This document shows positions 1 to 8,761 of a stretch of DNA of 64,000 bases, one piece after another. The stretch lies in the NCBI GenBank assembly GCA_963750395.1, contig CAVVQM010000012.1, forward strand, positions 372,001-436,000, read 5' to 3'. The notes under the pieces were generated by a model. The model saw only the letters and a program-made list of their open reading frames with translations, did not search any database and had not been told where the DNA came from. The DNA comes from JADJPO01 sp963750395 (lineage in GTDB: Bacteria; Actinomycetota; Actinomycetes; Actinomycetales; Kineosporiaceae). Both the position numbers and the translations under genes were made by a program. How positions within the stretch are numbered: position 1 is the first letter of the stretch; every line of letters starts with the position of its first letter.

Positions 1-860
1 TCGTGGACGTCCAGCGCGGCGGCCCCAGCACCGGGCTTCCCACCAAGACCGAGCAGGCCGACCTGCTCCAGGCGATGTACGGGCGCAACGGTGAGGCCCC
101 GGTCCCGATCGTCGCCCCCCGCTCCCCCGCCGACTGTTTCGACGCGGCGATGGACGCCGTCCGGATCGCCGTCGAGTACCGCACGCCGGTCCTGCTGCTG
201 TCCGACGGCTACCTGGCCAACGGCTCCGAGCCCTGGCACATCCCGGACCTTGCGGACCTACCGGTCCTCGACCCGAACTTCACGACCGCGCCCAACGCCA
301 CGAACGCGGCCGGCGAGGCGACCTTCCTGCCCTACGACCGGGACCCGGTGACCCTGGCCCGGCCGTGGGCGGTGCCGGGCACCCCCGGCCTGGCCCACCG
401 CATCGGCGGTATCGAGAAGGCCGACGGCACCGGCGAGATCAGCTACGACCCGGACAACCACGATTTGATGGTCCGCACCCGGCAGGCGAAGGTCGACGGC
501 GTCCAGGTGCCCGCGCTCGAGGTCGACGACCCGGACGGTCAGGCCCAGATCCTGGTGATCGGCTGGGGGTCGACCTACGGACCGATCCACGCGGGCGCGG
601 CAGCGGCCAGGGACCAGGGCGTGACGGTGGCGACCGCCCACCTGCGGCACCTGAACCCGTTGCCCGCCAACACCGGTGACGTGCTGCGGCGCTACGCCAG
701 GGTGCTGGTCCCGGAGATGAACCTGGGGCAGCTGGCGCTGCTGCTGCGTGGCCGGTTCCTGGTCGATGCCGTCGGCTACAACAAGGTGCGCGGCCTGCCG
801 TTCACGTCCGCCGAGATCGCCGAGACGATCGTCAAGCTGGCTCAGGAGAGCACCTCATGA
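1..860 (+). CDS. korA: 2-oxoglutarate:ferredoxin oxidoreductase subunit alpha (partial, 5' end outside window)
   Basis: This is the C-terminal 285 residues or so of the alpha subunit. With KorB it oxidatively decarboxylates 2-oxoglutarate to succinyl-CoA and reduces ferredoxin in the cytoplasm. The reading frame is open from the window edge, so the true start lies upstream. The visible part starts in the conserved DVQRGGPSTGLPTKTEQADL segment, continues through a PADCFDAAMDAVRIAVEY helix and the LLLSDGYLANGSEPW segment, and ends in a transketolase C-terminal-like domain (ILVIGWGSTYGP, HLRHLNPLP, VPEMNLGQL). The stop overlaps the korB start (ATGA at 857-860), so the two are translationally coupled. 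Pyruvate or other 2-oxoacids remain possible substrates. The family assignment is firm and the substrate is inferred from the usual actinobacterial KorAB pair. Confidence 0.93.
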   Translation, partial: VDVQRGGPSTGLPTKTEQADLLQAMYGRNGEAPVPIVAPRSPADCFDAAMDAVRIAVEYRTPVLLLSDGYLANGSEPWHIPDLADLPVLDPNFTTAPNATNAAGEATFLPYDRDPVTLARPWAVPGTPGLAHRIGGIEKADGTGEISYDPDNHDLMVRTRQAKVDGVQVPALEVDDPDGQAQILVIGWGSTYGPIHAGAAAARDQGVTVATAHLRHLNPLPANTGDVLRRYARVLVPEMNLGQLALLLRGRFLVDAVGYNKVRGLPFTSAEIAETIVKLAQESTS

Positions 861-1975
861 CCTCCGTGCAGGACCTCGGGATCCCGCAGCCGGGCGCCCC
901 CCGTTCCGGCCTGGACGGCGTGCCGCGCCGCGACGCCGGCGCCGAGCCGTTGTCCAAGAAGGACTTCACCTCGGACTCCGAGGTGCGGTGGTGCCCCGGG
1001 TGCGGCGACTACGCCATCCTGGCCGCGGTGCAGTCGTTCATGCCCGAACTGGGTGTCGAGCGCGAGAACGTGGTCTGCATCAGTGGAATCGGTTGCTCCT
1101 CGCGCTTCCCGTACTACCTGGACACCTACGGGATGCACTCCATCCACGGCCGGGCCCCGGCCATCGCGACCGGCCTGGCCGTCTCGCGACCCGACCTGTC
1201 GGTGTGGGTGGTGACAGGGGACGGAGATGCCCTGTCGATCGGCGGCAACCACCTGATCCACGCCCTGCGGCGCAATCTGAACCTGACGATCCTGCTGTTC
1301 AACAACCGGATCTACGGATTGACCAAGGGCCAGTACTCCCCGACCTCGCAGACCGGCCTGGTCACCAAGTCGACCCCGCTGGGCTCGCTGGACGCCCCGT
1401 TCAACCCCGTCTCCCTGGCCCTGGGCGCCGAGGCGACCTTCGTGGCCCGGACCATGGACTCCGACCGCAAGCACCTGACCTCGGTGCTGCGACAGGCGGT
1501 CGCGCATCGCGGTGCCTCGCTGGTGGAGATCTATCAGAACTGTCCGATCTTCCACGACGGCGCCTTCGAGATGCTCAAGGACCGCACCGACGCCGCCGCC
1601 AGGTTGATCCACCTGGAGCACGGCCGGCCGATGCGCTTCGGCCCCGAGGACGAGGACGGGCAGGGCTCGATGGGCGTCGTCCGCCGCCCGGACGGCTCGC
1701 TCGGGGTCGCTCCCGTCGCCGACGTGGGCCCCGACGCCGTCCTGATCCACGACGCCCAGGCCCCGGATCCGTCGCCGGCCTTCGCGCTGTCCCGGCTGGA
1801 CGACCCGAGCATGACGCACGTGCCCATGGGCGTGTTCCGCTCCGTCGACCGCCCGACCTACGACGACCTCGCCCGGGCCCAGGTCAGCGAGGCCGTGGCC
1901 GCCGCCGGCGGCCCGGCCTCCGACGACGACCTCGCCGCCCTGCTCGCGGGCAACGACACCTGGACCGTCCCCTAG
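857..1975 (+). CDS. korB: 2-oxoglutarate:ferredoxin oxidoreductase subunit beta
   Basis: Thiamine-diphosphate beta subunit of the same enzyme, 372 aa and complete. An iron-sulfur cysteine motif WCPGCGDY lies near residue 52 and CISGIGCSSR near residue 74. The ThDP-binding motif runs from GDGDALSIGGNH to LLFNN around residues 120-150, followed by YGLTKGQYSPTS, typical of KorB. The ATG is chosen because it overlaps the korA stop by four bases. The C-terminal 100 residues form the usual variable tail. The stop codon TAG is itself the first three bases of the -10 hexamer proposed for rarD. KorAB bypasses NAD-linked 2-oxoglutarate dehydrogenase and delivers low-potential electrons to ferredoxin. 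No ferredoxin gene is visible in the window. Confidence 0.95.
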   Translation: MTSVQDLGIPQPGAPRSGLDGVPRRDAGAEPLSKKDFTSDSEVRWCPGCGDYAILAAVQSFMPELGVERENVVCISGIGCSSRFPYYLDTYGMHSIHGRAPAIATGLAVSRPDLSVWVVTGDGDALSIGGNHLIHALRRNLNLTILLFNNRIYGLTKGQYSPTSQTGLVTKSTPLGSLDAPFNPVSLALGAEATFVARTMDSDRKHLTSVLRQAVAHRGASLVEIYQNCPIFHDGAFEMLKDRTDAAARLIHLEHGRPMRFGPEDEDGQGSMGVVRRPDGSLGVAPVADVGPDAVLIHDAQAPDPSPAFALSRLDDPSMTHVPMGVFRSVDRPTYDDLARAQVSEAVAAAGGPASDDDLAALLAGNDTWTVP

Positions 1976-1978
1976 AAT
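1973..1978 (+). promoter_or_regulatory. -10 hexamer of a putative leaderless rarD promoter
   Basis: TAGAAT, six bases before the ATG at 1985, with no Shine-Dalgarno sequence between. This spacing would start the mRNA at the start codon. It overlaps the korB stop. Confidence 0.5.
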
Positions 1979-1984
1979 CATGGG

Positions 1985-2923
1985 ATGAATTCCTCCGACG
2001 GCGACGGCTCCCGGGGCACCGTCTACGGGATCGCCGCCTACGGGTTGTGGGGGGCCTTCCCGCTCTTCTTCACCCTCTTGTCGTTCGCCTCACCGGTGGA
2101 GATCGTCGTCCATCGCGTGCTCTGGTCGCTGCTGGTCTGCGCCGTCCTGCTGCTGATCCTGCGGCGCGGGCGCGATCTGGCCGCCCTGAGGTCGCCGCGC
2201 ACCATCGGACTGCTCACGGCGGGGGCCTTCATGCTGTCCCTGAACTGGGGCATCTACGTCTACGCGGTCATCAGCGAGCAGGTCACCCAGGCGAGCCTCG
2301 GATACTTCATCAACCCGTTGGTCACCGTGCTGCTCGGCGTCGTGGTGCTGAAGGAGCGACTGCGGCCCCTGCAGTGGGCGGCGGTGGGCATCGGGGCGGT
2401 CGCCGTCACGGTCCTCACCCTCGACTACGGCACACCGCCGTGGATCGCCCTCAGCCTGGCCGGGTCGTTCGGGCTGTACGGGCTGGTCAAGAAGGTGGTC
2501 GGGGTGTCCCTGACCGCGATCACCGGGCTGGCCGGTGAGACCGTGAGCCTGGCACCCGTCGCCGCCGGGCTGCTGATCTGGCTTGAGCTGACCGGGCGCG
2601 GCCACTTCGGCGGCAACCCCCCGTGGAACGCCCTGCTGCTCGCGGTGAGCGGCCTGGTCACGGTGGTGCCACTGCTGCTGTTCGCCGCCGCCGCGCGCCG
2701 AGTGCCGCTGGCCACGTTGGGCCTGATGCAGTACCTCACCCCGGTCCTGCAACTGCTGTGCGCCGTCCTCGTTCTCGGCGAGCACATGCCGCTCTCGCGC
2801 TGGGTCGGCTTCGCACTGGTCTGGGTGGCCCTCGCCGTGCTGACCGCGGATTCGCTGGCCACGAACCGGTGGCGGTTGCGCGCCACCGCCCCGCACGAGG
2901 TCACACCGGCCGCGCCTCGATGA
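1985..2923 (+). CDS. rarD: RarD-type EamA family permease
   Basis: Integral membrane protein of 312 aa with about ten hydrophobic segments arranged as two EamA repeats. RarD family signatures include GIAAYGLWGAFPLFF near the N-terminus, EIVVHRVLWSLL, LNWGIYVYAV, QASLGYFINPLV and GLMQYLTPVLQLL. Proteins of this family are drug/metabolite-superfamily exporters, and the name comes from an E. coli chloramphenicol-sensitive locus, so the actual substrate is not known. The gene follows korB by nine bases but carries its own -10-like hexamer, so it may be transcribed separately. It ends three bases from the convergent ligase gene. Confidence 0.9.
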   Translation: MNSSDGDGSRGTVYGIAAYGLWGAFPLFFTLLSFASPVEIVVHRVLWSLLVCAVLLLILRRGRDLAALRSPRTIGLLTAGAFMLSLNWGIYVYAVISEQVTQASLGYFINPLVTVLLGVVVLKERLRPLQWAAVGIGAVAVTVLTLDYGTPPWIALSLAGSFGLYGLVKKVVGVSLTAITGLAGETVSLAPVAAGLLIWLELTGRGHFGGNPPWNALLLAVSGLVTVVPLLLFAAAARRVPLATLGLMQYLTPVLQLLCAVLVLGEHMPLSRWVGFALVWVALAVLTADSLATNRWRLRATAPHEVTPAAPR

Positions 2924-2926
2924 CTC

Positions 2927-4018
2927 TCACGCGCCGCGGGTGTCTCCGAGAACGTCGGCGAGGTCGTAACGGACCGGTCGTTCCACCTGGTCATAGGTGC
3001 AGCTACCCGGGTCACGGTCCGGGCGCCAGCGCTTGAACTGCGCGGTGTGCCGGAACCGGTCACCCTCCATGTGGCCGAAGCCCACCTCGACCACGAGTTC
3101 GGGGCGCAGGGGCTCCCAGGACAGATCCTTGCCCCCGCTCCACCGGCTCACCGCCCCGGGCAGGCGCCCGTGCTCGTGGGCCTGGGCGTCGGCCCACTCC
3201 GCCCACGGATGCCCGGACTCGGTGGCCCTTCCCACCTCGAGCCGGTAGGGGGCCAGTTCTTCGACCAACTCCGCCCGGCGTTTCATCGGGAACGACGCCG
3301 AGACACCCACGTGCTGGAGGGATCCCGCGTCGTTGTAGAGACCGAGCAACAGCGAGCCGACCACCGGACCCGACTTGTGCCACCGGAATCCCGCGACCAC
3401 GCAGTCCGCCGTCCGCTCGTGCTTGATCTTGAACATGGTCCGCTTGTTGGGCTGGTAGCCGCCTGTGAGGGGTTTGGCGATGACGCCGTCCAGGCCCGCA
3501 CCCTCAAACGTCTCGAACCACCGGCGGGCGGTGGTCGGGTCGGCCGTCGCCGGCGTCACGTGAACCCGTTCGGCCCCGGCGAACGGAGCCATCGCCTCGA
3601 GCAGGGCGACCCGTCGCCGGGCGAAGTCGGCCGCCATCAGCGAGTCGTCGCCGACCGCCAGGACGTCGAAGGCCACGAAGGCGGCCGGGATCTGTTCGGA
3701 CAGCAGGGTGACCCGGCTCGCCGCCGGGTGGATGCGCAGCTGGAGGGAGTCGAAGTCGAGACGGTCGCCCTGGACGACGACCAGCTCCCCATCCAACACG
3801 CACCGAGACGGCGTGCCCGCGCGGATCGCCTCGACCACCTCGGGGAAGTAGCGCGTCATCGGCTTGGTGTTGCGCGAGCCCAGCACCACCTCGTCCCCGT
3901 CCCGGAAGACGATCGTGCGGAAGCCGTCCCACTTGGGTTCGACATGCCCGGTCTCGGGGATGTCCTTCACCGCCCTGGCCAGCATCGGCTCGACCGGCGG
4001 CATCACTGGCAGGTCCAT
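2927..4018 (-). CDS. ligC: ATP-dependent DNA ligase (LigC type)
   Basis: Seals nicks in DNA using ATP through a covalent lysyl-AMP. From the ATG at 4018 the protein has 363 residues, near the usual length for the LigC group, with no attached polymerase or nuclease domain as LigD has. Adenylation motif I is EPKWDGFR with Lys29 as nucleophile. Other nucleotidyltransferase motifs are VLDGELVV, GLDGVIAKPL and FKIKHERTADCVV, followed by an OB-fold region. I prefer 4018 over 4042 because the protein then begins MDLPVMPPVEPMLA, the common family start. The essential NAD-dependent LigA would be elsewhere. LigC-type enzymes are linked to base-excision and end-joining repair. No Ku or primase gene is adjacent. 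Confidence 0.88.
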   Translation of the reverse strand: MDLPVMPPVEPMLARAVKDIPETGHVEPKWDGFRTIVFRDGDEVVLGSRNTKPMTRYFPEVVEAIRAGTPSRCVLDGELVVVQGDRLDFDSLQLRIHPAASRVTLLSEQIPAAFVAFDVLAVGDDSLMAADFARRRVALLEAMAPFAGAERVHVTPATADPTTARRWFETFEGAGLDGVIAKPLTGGYQPNKRTMFKIKHERTADCVVAGFRWHKSGPVVGSLLLGLYNDAGSLQHVGVSASFPMKRRAELVEELAPYRLEVGRATESGHPWAEWADAQAHEHGRLPGAVSRWSGGKDLSWEPLRPELVVEVGFGHMEGDRFRHTAQFKRWRPDRDPGSCTYDQVERPVRYDLADVLGDTRGA

Positions 4019-4231
4019 GGCCCCATCATGGCTGCTCGCCACGACAGGGACACACCTCCGGTCGTGGCCGCGGACCCCTCACCCGCACTTGTCGGTGCCT
4101 CCGGCTAGCGTCTGCCGCGTTCCCAGCACCGCCGTCGTCCCGACGGCGATGAGGTCACCGCGCGTCGGGGGCCGCCGGGGACCGCACCCGCGGTCACCGG
4201 TTCGGCGGGATCGCGGAAAGGCGGCCCCTCG

Positions 4232-4852
4232 ATGGCCGATGCGCCTCCCCCATCCGGCCCCTCCGTCTACGACGACGTGCTGCGGGCCCTGGCGGTCGAC
4301 GAACTGGTGGCCCTGTGTCGATGGCTCGGCATCGACACCGACGCCGGCAGCGTCCGGCCGCGCCAGGCACTGCCGTCCCTGGCGCAGGACGCCGGCCTGC
4401 TGGTCGGCGCCGGCCCAGGACGACTCGCCCAGGTCGGGCTCGTCCGCCGACCCACCCCCGACCTGGCGCACCGGCTGCTCGAACACCGGGCGCGGGTGAT
4501 GCGACGGGAGCCGGACCGTCTGCTCCGCCAGCACGTCCTCGTGCTCGCCGAGGGCCATCTGGACCTCGAGCTGACCGATGGAACCGAGTTCTGGACCCGT
4601 TTCCACGTCACGTATCTGCGTGATGTCGATCCGGAGGAGCTGCTCCGGTCACCCGCGCTGGCACCGCTGGCCAGCCTGGGGCGCCCGCCCCGACCGGAGG
4701 CCCGGGCCGAGATCCTGCGCCGGGCCCTGGTCGTCATCCGCACGGGCGCCCCACCGGCGCGCGCCGCGCGGCTGGCCGAGATCGCCGCCGTCCTCGCCGC
4801 GATCCATCTGGACGCAACGACCATCGACGCCATCGGTAGCCCCGACGGCTGA
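4232..4852 (+). CDS. hypothetical protein
   Basis: A 206-residue protein I do not recognise. It is soluble, without signal peptide or membrane segment, rich in Leu, Ala, Arg and Asp, and predicted largely helical. A central acidic stretch, HVLVLAEGHLDLELTDGTEF, sits between two Arg-rich helical parts. The start is preceded by GAAAGG at suitable distance. It stands alone, divergent from ligC and about 90 bases upstream of the LacI gene. Codon use (strong GC at third positions) looks coding, and no competing frame on the other strand makes a recognisable protein. Confidence 0.6.
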   Translation: MADAPPPSGPSVYDDVLRALAVDELVALCRWLGIDTDAGSVRPRQALPSLAQDAGLLVGAGPGRLAQVGLVRRPTPDLAHRLLEHRARVMRREPDRLLRQHVLVLAEGHLDLELTDGTEFWTRFHVTYLRDVDPEELLRSPALAPLASLGRPPRPEARAEILRRALVVIRTGAPPARAARLAEIAAVLAAIHLDATTIDAIGSPDG

Positions 4853-4944
4853 GCGCCGCTCGCCCGCCGACATCGTTGTCCGATCCGGGTAGCGTGGGAG
4901 TCGAGCAGCTCCAGGCACGTGCGGTAACTGCAACCAAGGGTGGG

Positions 4945-6030
4945 ATGACAACGTTTTCCAGCAAATCGATGTCCGGTCCCTGGGGTGAGGGACCCACCAC
5001 GTCATCACTGCGGAGCCGGGCGAGAACCACGATGCGTGACGTCGCCGCCTTGGCCGGGGTGAGCCTCAAGACGGTCTCGCGCGTGGTCAACCGTGAGGCA
5101 GGCGTCTCGCCCGAGCTCATCGAGAGGGTCGAGCGGGCCGCCGAGCAGCTGCATTACCGGCCGAACCTGGGCGCGCGCAGCCTGCGCCGCGCTGATGGCA
5201 GGACCGCCACCATCGGGGTCGTTCTCGACGACCTGTCCAACCCGTTCTCGGCGATGCTGCACCGCGCCATCGAGGAGGTCGCCCGCGAGCGCGGTGTCGC
5301 GGTGCTCGCCGGCAGTGCGGACGAGACCATCGCACGCGAACGCTCCCTGGTCGGCGCCTTCGCCGCGCGCCGGGTCGACGGCCTCATCCTCATGCCGTCC
5401 GGCCCTGATCAGAGTTATCTCGCGAACGAGCTCAGCAGCGGCACGGCATTGGTGTTCGTCGACCGCCCGCCTCGCGCGATCGACGCCGACGCGGTGCTCA
5501 CCGACAATCACCTCGGCGCCGTCCGGTGCGTGGAACACCTGATCGCCCATGGCCACCGAGAGATCGCCTTCCTCGGGGACCGACGATCCATCATCACCGC
5601 CGTCGAGCGCCATCAGGGGTACTCCGAGGCCCTGGGCCGAGCCGGCCTGGCCGCCCACCCGGATCACGTGATGCACGATCTGGCCGGCATCGACGACGCC
5701 GAGCGGGCGAGCCTCGCCCTGCTGAACCGGCGGCATCGGCCGACGGCCCTGTTCACCGCGCAGAACCTGGTCAGTATCGGGGCACTGCGCGCACTGCGGG
5801 CCATGGGGTTGCAGCACCACATCGCCATGGCCGGTTTCGACGACCTCCCGCTCGCCGACCTGATCGATCCAGCGGTGACCGTGGTCGCGCAGAACCCCCA
5901 CGAGATCGGGCGGCGGGCGGCCGGGAGACTCTTCGCCCGAATCGACGGGGATGTCTCACGCCCCGGGCGCGACATCGTGGCGACCCGGCTGGTGATCCGG
6001 GGATCGGGCGAGATCCCACCTGGGAGGTGA
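4945..6030 (+). CDS. LacI family transcriptional regulator
   Basis: DNA-binding repressor with a periplasmic-binding-protein-like effector domain. The helix-turn-helix is MRDVAALAGVSLKTVSRVVN followed by a hinge helix (YRPNLGARSLR). The effector domain starts with TIGVVLDDLSNPFSAMLH and contains GLILMPS, FVDRPPR, AGFDDLPLADLIDPAVT and the common ending ATRLVIRGSG. ATG 4945 is preceded by AAGGG at good distance and gives a 361-aa protein with a 29-residue extension before the HTH. ATG 5032 would start directly at the HTH and cannot be excluded. No sugar transporter or catabolic gene is nearby, so the effector and targets cannot be read from context. Confidence 0.88.
   Translation: MTTFSSKSMSGPWGEGPTTSSLRSRARTTMRDVAALAGVSLKTVSRVVNREAGVSPELIERVERAAEQLHYRPNLGARSLRRADGRTATIGVVLDDLSNPFSAMLHRAIEEVARERGVAVLAGSADETIARERSLVGAFAARRVDGLILMPSGPDQSYLANELSSGTALVFVDRPPRAIDADAVLTDNHLGAVRCVEHLIAHGHREIAFLGDRRSIITAVERHQGYSEALGRAGLAAHPDHVMHDLAGIDDAERASLALLNRRHRPTALFTAQNLVSIGALRALRAMGLQHHIAMAGFDDLPLADLIDPAVTVVAQNPHEIGRRAAGRLFARIDGDVSRPGRDIVATRLVIRGSGEIPPGR
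4946..4960. promoter_or_regulatory. putative LacI-family operator
   Basis: TGACAACGTTTTCCA contains the core AACGTT centre of many LacI-family operators, with one good half-site (TGAC-AAC) and a degenerate right half. It lies exactly over the first codon of the longer LacI start (4945), which would suit autorepression. Confidence 0.35.
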
Positions 6031-6064
6031 TGCCCCCGTCGGCGGGCAAGCGAGCGCCGACCGA

Positions 6065-7045
6065 TCAGGCCGTGCGGTCCACGACCGCCACGGCGAAGTC
6101 ACGCAGAGCCCTCAGGGCCGGCGAGTCGGGTATCGCCTCGAGCGCTGCCACGGCGTCCTGGGCCCAGCGGTTGGCCTCGACCCGAGCGGCGTCCGTGGCC
6201 GGGTGCTCGGCGAGCCGGGCCACGGCCTCGGCCAGCTCCGCATCGTCGGACAGGTCGCCGTCGAGGCGGGCCAGCAGTTCCTTGTCGCCGGCATGGCCAA
6301 GACGCTCCACCCGTCGCCGCAGCAGGAGGACCGGAAGGGTCGGCACGTGCTCTCGCAGATCCGTGCCGGGCGTCTTGCCGGTCTGGACGCCCTCGCTGCG
6401 CAGGTCGATGACGTCGTCCGCGAGCTGGAAGGCGACCCCGACCTTCTCGCCGTAGTCGACCAATACGTCCTGGACCAGGCGATCACACCCGGAGAACATC
6501 GCCCCGTAGCGTGCCGAGGTGGCGATCAATGATCCGGTCTTGTCGCTGAGCACCTGGAGGTAGTGGGCGACCGGGTCGTCCCCCTCACCGGGGCCGACCG
6601 TCTCGTGCAGCTGGCCGAGACAGAGCCGCTCGAAGGTCTCGGCCTGGATCTGCACCGCCTCCGTCCCCAGCTCCGAGATCACCCGGGAGGCCCTCGCGAG
6701 CAACACGTCCCCGGTGAGGATGGCGACCGTGTTCCCCCACACCGTGTGGGCGCTGGGTGCCCCGCGGCGCAGGGAGGCGCCGTCCATCACGTCGTCGTGA
6801 TACAGGGTCGCCAGATGCGTGAGCTCGACGGCGACGGCGGCGCGCACCACCTCGGGATGATCGGGCTCACCCAGGTGCGACGCGAGCAGGGCGAGCATCG
6901 GGCGCACCCGCTTGCCGCCGGCATTGATCAGGTGGCGCGACACGTCGTCCGCCAGACGGTCCGCCTGACCGACGGCGGCGTGCAGCTCGCGCTCGACCAC
7001 GACCAGTCCGTCACGGAGCCGACCGTCCAGCGCCGGCTCGGACAT
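6065..7045 (-). CDS. grcC: Long-chain polyprenyl diphosphate synthase (menaquinone side chain)
   Basis: Trans-prenyltransferase that extends farnesyl or geranylgeranyl diphosphate with IPP to make the polyprenyl tail of menaquinone. Both aspartate-rich motifs are present: LYHDDVMDGASLRRG (first) and FQLADDVIDLRSEG (second), plus the IPP-binding GGKRVRPML segment. I choose ATG 7045, which has GGAG six bases upstream, over the GTG at 7105 without a ribosome site. This gives 326 residues, normal for heptaprenyl/octaprenyl synthases. It lies 85 bases after nuoN on the same strand and may be the last gene of the nuo transcript. Chain length cannot be told from sequence. The symbol follows the mycobacterial grcC genes. 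Confidence 0.9.
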   Translation of the reverse strand: MSEPALDGRLRDGLVVVERELHAAVGQADRLADDVSRHLINAGGKRVRPMLALLASHLGEPDHPEVVRAAVAVELTHLATLYHDDVMDGASLRRGAPSAHTVWGNTVAILTGDVLLARASRVISELGTEAVQIQAETFERLCLGQLHETVGPGEGDDPVAHYLQVLSDKTGSLIATSARYGAMFSGCDRLVQDVLVDYGEKVGVAFQLADDVIDLRSEGVQTGKTPGTDLREHVPTLPVLLLRRRVERLGHAGDKELLARLDGDLSDDAELAEAVARLAEHPATDAARVEANRWAQDAVAALEAIPDSPALRALRDFAVAVVDRTA

Positions 7046-7130
7046 CGGAAGCTCCAGCGCCGCCGTGACCGGCGTGCGCTCCGGCGAGACTCCGCCGTCG
7101 TTCACGGTCCGGACCCGGTCATGTCAGGGA

Positions 7131-8761
7131 TCACCTCAGAAAGACCGAGGCGGCCTCCGCCGGCCCGAACAGCACGGTGGGGACGATGCCGAGGACGACG
7201 GTGACCACCACCGCCAGCATGATCGCGAACAGCGTGCCGAACCCCGGGGTGGCGACCGCGGCGGCCGCCGTGGTCGACGGCGCGGTGAAGTACATGAGCA
7301 CGATCACCCGGACATAGAAGAACGCCGCCACCGCGCTGGCCACCACCCCGACGAGCGCCAGTACCCAGGCCCCGTTCGAGACGGCGGCCGCGAACACGGC
7401 GTACTTGCCCATGAAGCCGCTGGTCAGCGGGATGCCGGCCATGGCCAGCAGGAAGAGGGTGAAGACGCCGGCCGCCATCGGATGACGCTTGCCCAGACCC
7501 GCCCACTGGGACAGATGCGTGGCCTCGCCGCCGACACCCTCGTCGGTGGTGTCGCGGACCAGGGAGACCACGGCGAATGCCCCCAGCGTGGTGAACCCGT
7601 AGGCGAACAGGTAGAACAGCACCCCGGCGATGCCGGCCTTGTTCATGGCCAGCACACCGGTGAGCAGGAATCCGGCGTGGGCGATCGAGGAGTAGGCCAA
7701 CATCCGCTTCACGTCGGTCTGGACGATCGCGACCACCGAACCGACGAGCATGGTCAGGATCGCCACGCCCCACATCGCCGGCCGCCAGTCCCAGGTCAGG
7801 CCCGGCAGCGCGACGTACACGACGCGCAGCAGTGCGCCGAAGGCGGCCACCTTGGTGCACGCGGCCATGAAGCCGGTCACCGGGGTGGGCGCCCCCTGGT
7901 AGACGTCGGGCGTCCACAGGTGGAACGGGGCCGCACCCACCTTGAACAGCAGTCCGACGGCCAGCAGCGCGGCGCCGAGCAGCAGCAGTCCGTCCCGTCC
8001 GGTCACCGCCGTCCCGTCGACTCGCGGTGATGGCCTGCCCGATGGCCCCCAGGTTCAGCGAACCCGCGAAGCCGTAGAGCATGGCCGCGCCGTAGAGGAA
8101 GAACGCCGAGGCGAAGGCGCCGAGCAGGAAGTACTTCAGGCTGGCCTCCTGGGAGAGGAGGCGACGGCGGCGAGCCATGCCGCACAGCAGATACAGCGGG
8201 AGCGAGAACACCTCGAGGGCGACGAACATGGTGAGCAGGTCGTTCGACGCGGGGAAGAGCATCATGCCGCCGACCGAGAACAACATGAGGGGGTAGATCT
8301 CGGTCTGCACCAGTCCGGCCCGCAGGGCGGCCGACTCACCGATCGAACCGGGGACCTGCGAGGCCTGCGCGGTGAACGCGCCGCCCGCTGTCGTCGGAGC
8401 GCTCCGACATGAGCAGCAGCGTCAGTACCGACAGGGCGAGGATGGTCGCCTGCACGAACAACGTCGGGCCGTCGATGACCACCGATCCGGCCCCCACACC
8501 GACACCCGCGGTCTCGACCGAGACCTCCTGGACGGCGAGCCGGGTCACCACGACCAGCGCCAGGATCACCGCGGTCAGCGAGACGCCGAGCTGAAGCGGC
8601 AGGCGCAGACGGCGCGGTGCGAACGCCTCGACCAGCACCGCCACACAGGCGCCGCCGAAGACCAGGAACAGCGGGGTCAGCGCCCAGTAGTCGAAGGACG
8701 GCGAGGTGAACGACACGGACGCCGCGGGCAACGCGGCGACGGAGACGATGGCCGGGCTCAC
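7131..8761 (-). CDS. nuoN: NADH-quinone oxidoreductase subunit N (two frameshifts)
   Basis: Antiporter-like membrane subunit of complex I. Three consecutive frames are needed: 8761 to about 8385 (start VSPAIVSVAALP), about 8385 to 8025 (MLFPASNDLLTMFVALEVFS) and about 8025 to 7131 (LLFKVGAAPFHLWTPDVYQG). The span is 1631 bases, two more than a multiple of three, fitting two single-base insertions. At the first junction the expected GGC is GGGC. The GTG start overlaps the TGA that restored nuoM would use (GTGA). The conserved proton-channel lysine/histidine region is in the third part. The gene closes the nuo operon. The breaks look like sequence errors because each frame resumes without loss of residues. 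Confidence 0.88.

Noticed and set aside
842..1981. 379-codon minus-strand frame opposite korB
   Set aside because: Shadow of korB, with Gly/Val/Arg-rich composition and no motif.
3047..4108. 353-codon plus-strand frame opposite the DNA ligase
   Set aside because: The minus strand holds all ligase motifs; the plus frame has no recognisable protein.
6015..6062. Small hairpin CACCT-GGG-AGGTG at the lacI stop as a terminator
   Set aside because: Only five base pairs with a three-base loop and no U-tract; it can arise by chance at this GC content.
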